Below are positions 25,301 to 27,215 of a DNA stretch of 27,215 nt, in pieces. This DNA comes from Bacillota bacterium. GTDB lineage: Bacteria > Bacillota > Clostridia > Lachnospirales > Lachnospiraceae. How positions within the stretch are numbered: the stretch's first letter is position 1; each line of letters begins with the position of its first letter. The position numbers were made by a program, and so were the translations under genes. The notes under the pieces are model-generated. The model saw only the letters and a program-made list of their open reading frames with translations, made no database searches and had not been told where the DNA came from. The stretch is from contig JAEYPA010000031.1 in NCBI GenBank assembly GCA_023411225.1, positions 1-27,215 of the forward strand, given 5' to 3'.

Positions 25301-25873
25301 AGATTGATCAATTACCTGGCTTAACAACTCTAATAATTCTTCTGCAGCAATATATTTATCACTTAAAAATTCTTGAAAACCTTGGTAAATGACTAACATA
25401 TCCTTTAACTTACCTGATAGCATCGGTTTGTTATTCACCTTTTCTATCATGCTTTCCAGCTCTTTTGGGCCGATGCTGTACTGATACAACTCGGATAAAA
25501 AGGATTTAAGCTCGTTTACAAATCCACTTCGGCGAACATTTTTCTGAAATAATATAAGTTCATCCTTTTTGGTGGCAATGACCTTTCTAAGAATCATGCT
25601 CTTTCCTGTATCCTCTAACACCAACCTTTGCTTTGTGTTGGTTTCTTCGAATACCCGATAGGCCAGACGCATGAAGCTTAATATGTCAATATTCATAATA
25701 CTATGGTCAGGATGCATGGTAACCAGATCCTTTTGTGTCTGCAAAGTGAACTGCTCAGGAACGATAACAATATAGTTGGTGTCTCGATTCTCTATAGATT
25801 TATTAATGATTTCCTGATACAAGCAATGGGATTTCCCAGCCCCACTGCTTCCTAAGATGAATTGTAAAGACAT
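22364..25873 (-). CDS. addB: ATP-dependent helicase/nuclease subunit B
   Basis: Partner of AddA; carries the second nuclease and, in characterised homologues, the Chi-recognition locus. 1169 residues. The N-terminal nucleotide-binding loop is ILGSSGAGKSHCLYQ (K14). The C-terminal nuclease shows LRIVDYKSGNTSLDLSKVYY and GLQLQLVVYL. Its Fe-S cluster ligands are all present: C782 (YAACAYAHFLKYG) and C1109, C1112 and C1118 (ACDYCEYGSVC). After these comes a charged tail rich in D, E and K. AGGAGG lies 7 bases before the start. Its own promoter is likely; TATAAT at 25907-25902 is a good -10 box with a weak -35. It is divergent from the 26048 gene. addB > addA order is standard for Clostridia and Bacillus. 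Confidence 0.96.
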   Translation of the reverse strand: MSLQFILGSSGAGKSHCLYQEIINKSIENRDTNYIVIVPEQFTLQTQKDLVTMHPDHSIMNIDILSFMRLAYRVFEETNTKQRLVLEDTGKSMILRKVIATKKDELILFQKNVRRSGFVNELKSFLSELYQYSIGPKELESMIEKVNNKPMLSGKLKDMLVIYQGFQEFLSDKYIAAEELLELLSQVIDQSNMLANSIICFDGFTGFTPIQYKLMQKLMVIAKKVLVTVTIDSRESLEDIGEEFQLFHMSKKTIAKLTELAEEVQVKVEPHYYVGKDLVPYRFRQSKELAALEHNLFRYPYQAYQGEMKDIRLLSATDADGEVDYTIKEIMRLIQEEGYRYKDIAVVTGDLATYGTKLLKECEKVKIPCFLDLKKDVLANPLVKLVHSVLEIYYTDYTYESVFRLLRNDLIDIDKEQVDVLENYVLAVGIRGKNAWGKEWKRKYRGKGELNLEELNVLRERIVTMLTPLGLCVKDGEASIEDMTRGLYGFLVDNQVEQKIKAYEAYFTTNHEPLLAKEYKQIYGIVMELFDKLVELLGDEQVSCREFKELLESGLSEAKVGLIPPGIDQVVIGDIERTRLKDIKALFLLGVNDGIIPKVNGQGGIVTDMERNLLADKDVIMAPTRRQNSYTEQFYLYLNLTKPRKKLYIMYSKVGSSGTNNGKAIRQSYLISKVLQVFPKLITEDISLHTYEDCIQSVLGADKGLAYMIHGLREYHEMMPALWSELFSWYKRQEEYEELLQFLLEGACYEKQELSLNKAVAKALYGETLTNSVTRLEKYAACAYAHFLKYGLELSERVTYELEMPDIGNLFHSSMELFAKKLHDSTYSWKDVPIEIQEKYTLEAVEEVTKDYNNQILYSSKRYEYLIKRVERITKRTVWALCEQVKCGDFIPQGFELQFSRMDHLNSVNVDLRDGSVMNLRGQIDRLDVAETEKEQYLRIVDYKSGNTSLDLSKVYYGLQLQLVVYLKVAMEIGEKQNPEKIVIPAGIFYYNIDDPIVEKKGSKEEVELQMLDKLRLKGFVNQDAKVIKAMDHNFIDEDEPLKPGTSSIVIQVGTKANGDFSKASKTVSKASLNQMCQFAMNKVRQFGNEMVEGRVELDPYKMGNATACDYCEYGSVCGFDVKLPGSKYRRILKKDAEEVWNLFREDDGKDKEEDNVDETKGGQDNGES

Positions 25874-26047
25874 ATGCGCCTCCTATTTTCTCAATATCCT
25901 TATTATAAACGATTGGCAAACTAAATGAAATATGAGATAAAAAGTAATCATAAAACTGCTTTTACAAAAATATGATTATATAAAGTTAAGTAATTATTCA
26001 TTTGAACGTACATACTCAAATTGAATCTGCCTATTGGAGGATGAAGG

Positions 26048-26479
26048 ATGTCAAAAACAAAGATTGTTGTCTTACACCTAAAAGAAATCATTTATACGGT
26101 TATTTTTATAGGACTGGGCATACTTTTAATTCTTTTACTGGTCATTATGTTTTTCCCAAAAAATAAAGCGGCTTCAGATGACGATACACCAATCTACAAG
26201 CCTGGTGTATATACCTCTCAAATGAACCTGGATAATGCCACCTTGAATCTGGAAGTAGTGTTAGATGATAATCACATTAATTCCGTTCGTTTTGTGAACC
26301 TGGATGAATCAGTAACCACCATGTATCCTCTTGTCAAACCTGCACTAGAGGAAATTGCAGACCAGCTTTACCAGGATGTTGCTATCGGTGATATTGAATT
26401 TTCAGAAGGAAACCAATATACATCTATTATGATTCTGGATACCATAAAGTCTATATTAAAAAAAGCATCTCTTTCCTGA
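26048..26479 (+). CDS. Membrane-anchored protein with degenerate FMN_bind-like domain
   Basis: 143 residues; not a family I can name with certainty. One transmembrane helix at about 14-36 (IIYTVIFIGLGILLILLLVI) follows a basic head (MSKTKIVVLHLKE), so the rest faces outside the membrane. The outer part (50-140) reads like an FMN-binding fold: YKPGVYTSQM, LNLEVVLDDNHINSVRFVN, LVKPALEEIADQLYQD and NQYTSIMILDTIKSIL. Where FMN_bind proteins have SGAT-x-TS, this one has EGNQYTS, so the threonine that ApbE flavinylates appears to be missing. GGAGGATGAAGG precedes the start. The last codons form one arm of the terminator hairpin. Possible roles are a sensor or a structural membrane protein; flavin binding is doubtful. 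Confidence 0.75.
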   Translation: MSKTKIVVLHLKEIIYTVIFIGLGILLILLLVIMFFPKNKAASDDDTPIYKPGVYTSQMNLDNATLNLEVVLDDNHINSVRFVNLDESVTTMYPLVKPALEEIADQLYQDVAIGDIEFSEGNQYTSIMILDTIKSILKKASLS

Positions 26480-26491
26480 GATGCCTTTTTA
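26457..26491. terminator. Bidirectional terminator overlapping the end of the 26048 gene
   Basis: Stem GCATCTC (26465-26471) with GAGATGC (26478-26484), six-base loop, flanked by an A-run on the left and CTTTTT on the right. In + RNA it ends in TTTTTAAT; in - RNA GAGATGC is followed by seven U, serving the 26512 gene. The left arm encodes the last residues of the + strand protein, and the stop codon spans the loop and right arm. Confidence 0.85.
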
Positions 26492-26511
26492 ATATGCACT
26501 TTACTTTTCTC

Positions 26512-26790
26512 TTATCTATCTAATAAATCAAAATCCTTCCAATACTGTTCCTCATTATCATCTCTTACAGCACGATAGAACTTGCGGGCCATAGTCTCAG
26601 GAAGCTCCTCATCCTTAAAGAAAACTGTTACATCTTCACCTTTTTTCACAATCTGCCGGTCAAAATGATGTTCCGTCCATTCTCTGGCCTTGTCCTCCCA
26701 GCCCAGTATCATTTCTTCTTCCAGATAGTCCCACTCGGTCATCTGGAACTTGACTTCTTCAATATAATCCTCTAAATCCATGTTTATCAT
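26512..26790 (-). CDS. Small acidic cytoplasmic protein, function unknown (92 aa)
   Basis: I do not recognise this protein. It is strongly acidic and aromatic, with no membrane helix or signal peptide. The first half looks helical (MDLEDYIEEVKFQMTEWDYL, then EEMILGWEDKAREWTEHHF). A predicted beta segment follows (DVTVFFKDEELPETMARKFY), and it ends EEQYWKDFDLLDR. AAGGAG lies 7 bases before the ATG at 26790; a second ATG at 26781 is less well placed. It follows the DegV gene by 17 bases on the same strand and is probably cotranscribed with it, ending at the shared terminator. Confidence 0.72.
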   Translation of the reverse strand: MINMDLEDYIEEVKFQMTEWDYLEEEMILGWEDKAREWTEHHFDRQIVKKGEDVTVFFKDEELPETMARKFYRAVRDDNEEQYWKDFDLLDR

Positions 26791-26807
26791 AGAAAGCTCC
26801 TTAAAGT

Positions 26808-27215
26808 CTATTTCTTAAAATATTGCTTATATGGTGACTCAGCATTTAAAAACGTAATCCCGATAATACCTGGTCCGGTATGGGCACCAATGGCACAACC
26901 GACATAGTTCTCAATAAAATGAGTACACCCATATCTCTCGGTAAGTGTCTGCTTCACCTCCATTAAGGTATCATAACAATCCCCATGTACAAGTCCTATT
27001 GTCTGATTTTTTAGATCTGCACCCTTTTCTCCTACAAAATCTATCAATTTCTTCAAAGAACGGTTTCTTCCCCTTACTTTATCGAAAGCCTCTAGGGCAC
27101 CTGCCTTATTTACCTTGATAATAGGCTTTATATCTAGCAGTCCACCTGCAATTGCACTAGTTCTGCTTAATCGACCACCCTTAAATAAGTAATCCAATGT
27201 TTCCACTGTAAATAC
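26808..27215 (-). CDS. DegV family fatty-acid-binding protein, N-terminus off window
   Basis: C-terminal 135 residues of a DegV protein (whole family about 280). The frame is open to the window edge (VFTVETLDYLFKGGRLSRTS), and the GTG at 27206 is internal, not a start. Family marks are TLDYLFKGGRLS, IKPIIKVNKAGALEAFDKVR, IGLVHGDCYDTL and the C-terminal GCAIGAHTGPGIIGITFL. DegV/FakB proteins hold a fatty acid in a buried pocket and present it to the FakA kinase; the C-terminal HTGPG loop contacts the lipid carboxylate. Whether this copy works with a fatty-acid kinase is not shown here. The small acidic-protein gene follows 17 bases downstream. Confidence 0.93.
   Translation of the reverse strand, partial: VFTVETLDYLFKGGRLSRTSAIAGGLLDIKPIIKVNKAGALEAFDKVRGRNRSLKKLIDFVGEKGADLKNQTIGLVHGDCYDTLMEVKQTLTERYGCTHFIENYVGCAIGAHTGPGIIGITFLNAESPYKQYFKK

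Noticed and set aside
1..27215. Defence island, mobile element or new multi-gene system
   Set aside because: All large genes belong to known metabolic, stress, repair or regulatory families. No transposase, integrase, repeat array or toxin-antitoxin pair is present, and AddAB is housekeeping repair here.

Overview
The window is 27.2 kb of low-GC DNA from a spore-forming Firmicute, most likely an anaerobic plant-polysaccharide degrader of the Clostridia (Lachnospiraceae / Lachnoclostridium type). The grounds are an SspF-type small acid-soluble spore protein, AddAB instead of RecBCD, a ROK-type XylR with clostridial xylA and xylB, strong AGGAGG-type ribosome binding sites, and intracellular GH3 and GH94 enzymes. 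This assignment is inference from gene content. I see no rRNA, tRNA, CRISPR array, insertion sequence, phage gene or attachment site, and no gene-free stretch longer than 300 bases.

Layout, left to right. (1) 1-998 (-): a cysteine desulfurase cut by the window edge, followed by a small two-helix membrane protein (-). (2) 1574-8170 (-): a carbohydrate cluster transcribed GH94 disaccharide phosphorylase > GNAT acetyltransferase > GH3 beta-xylosidase/glucosidase > aldose 1-epimerase. (3) 8320-10041 (-): a methyltransferase > Hsp33 operon. (4) 10293-14622: the D-xylose locus, xylA > xylB (-), divergent from the ROK repressor gene xylR (+). (5) 14748-17613: a MocR-type regulator (-) divergent from an EamA-family exporter and a GNAT acetyltransferase (+). 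(6) 17675-18420 (-): a CBS-domain protein and an SspF-like spore protein. (7) 18523-25873 (-): addB > addA, the recombinational repair helicase-nuclease. (8) 26048-27215: a membrane-anchored protein with a degenerate FMN_bind-like domain (+), then a small acidic hypothetical protein and the C-terminal part of a DegV fatty-acid-binding protein (-).

How the genes fit together: the GH3 and GH94 enzymes lack signal peptides and would cleave imported beta-linked oligosaccharides in the cytoplasm. The epimerase interconverts the released sugar anomers, and XylA and XylB carry xylose to xylulose 5-phosphate. No sugar transporter is encoded here, so uptake must be encoded elsewhere.

The clearest regulatory result is a pair of 20-bp sites, 17/20 identical, in the xylA-xylR intergenic region. 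Each lies just downstream of, or at, a predicted promoter and upstream of the ribosome binding site of its gene, as expected for XylR operators. The GH94 operon promoter carries a different element, a perfect 9-bp inverted repeat around its -10 box. I found no defence system or obviously new multi-gene system. The less ordinary points are the regulatory DNA, the GNAT gene inside the glycosidase operon with its ambiguous start, and several small uncharacterised proteins.
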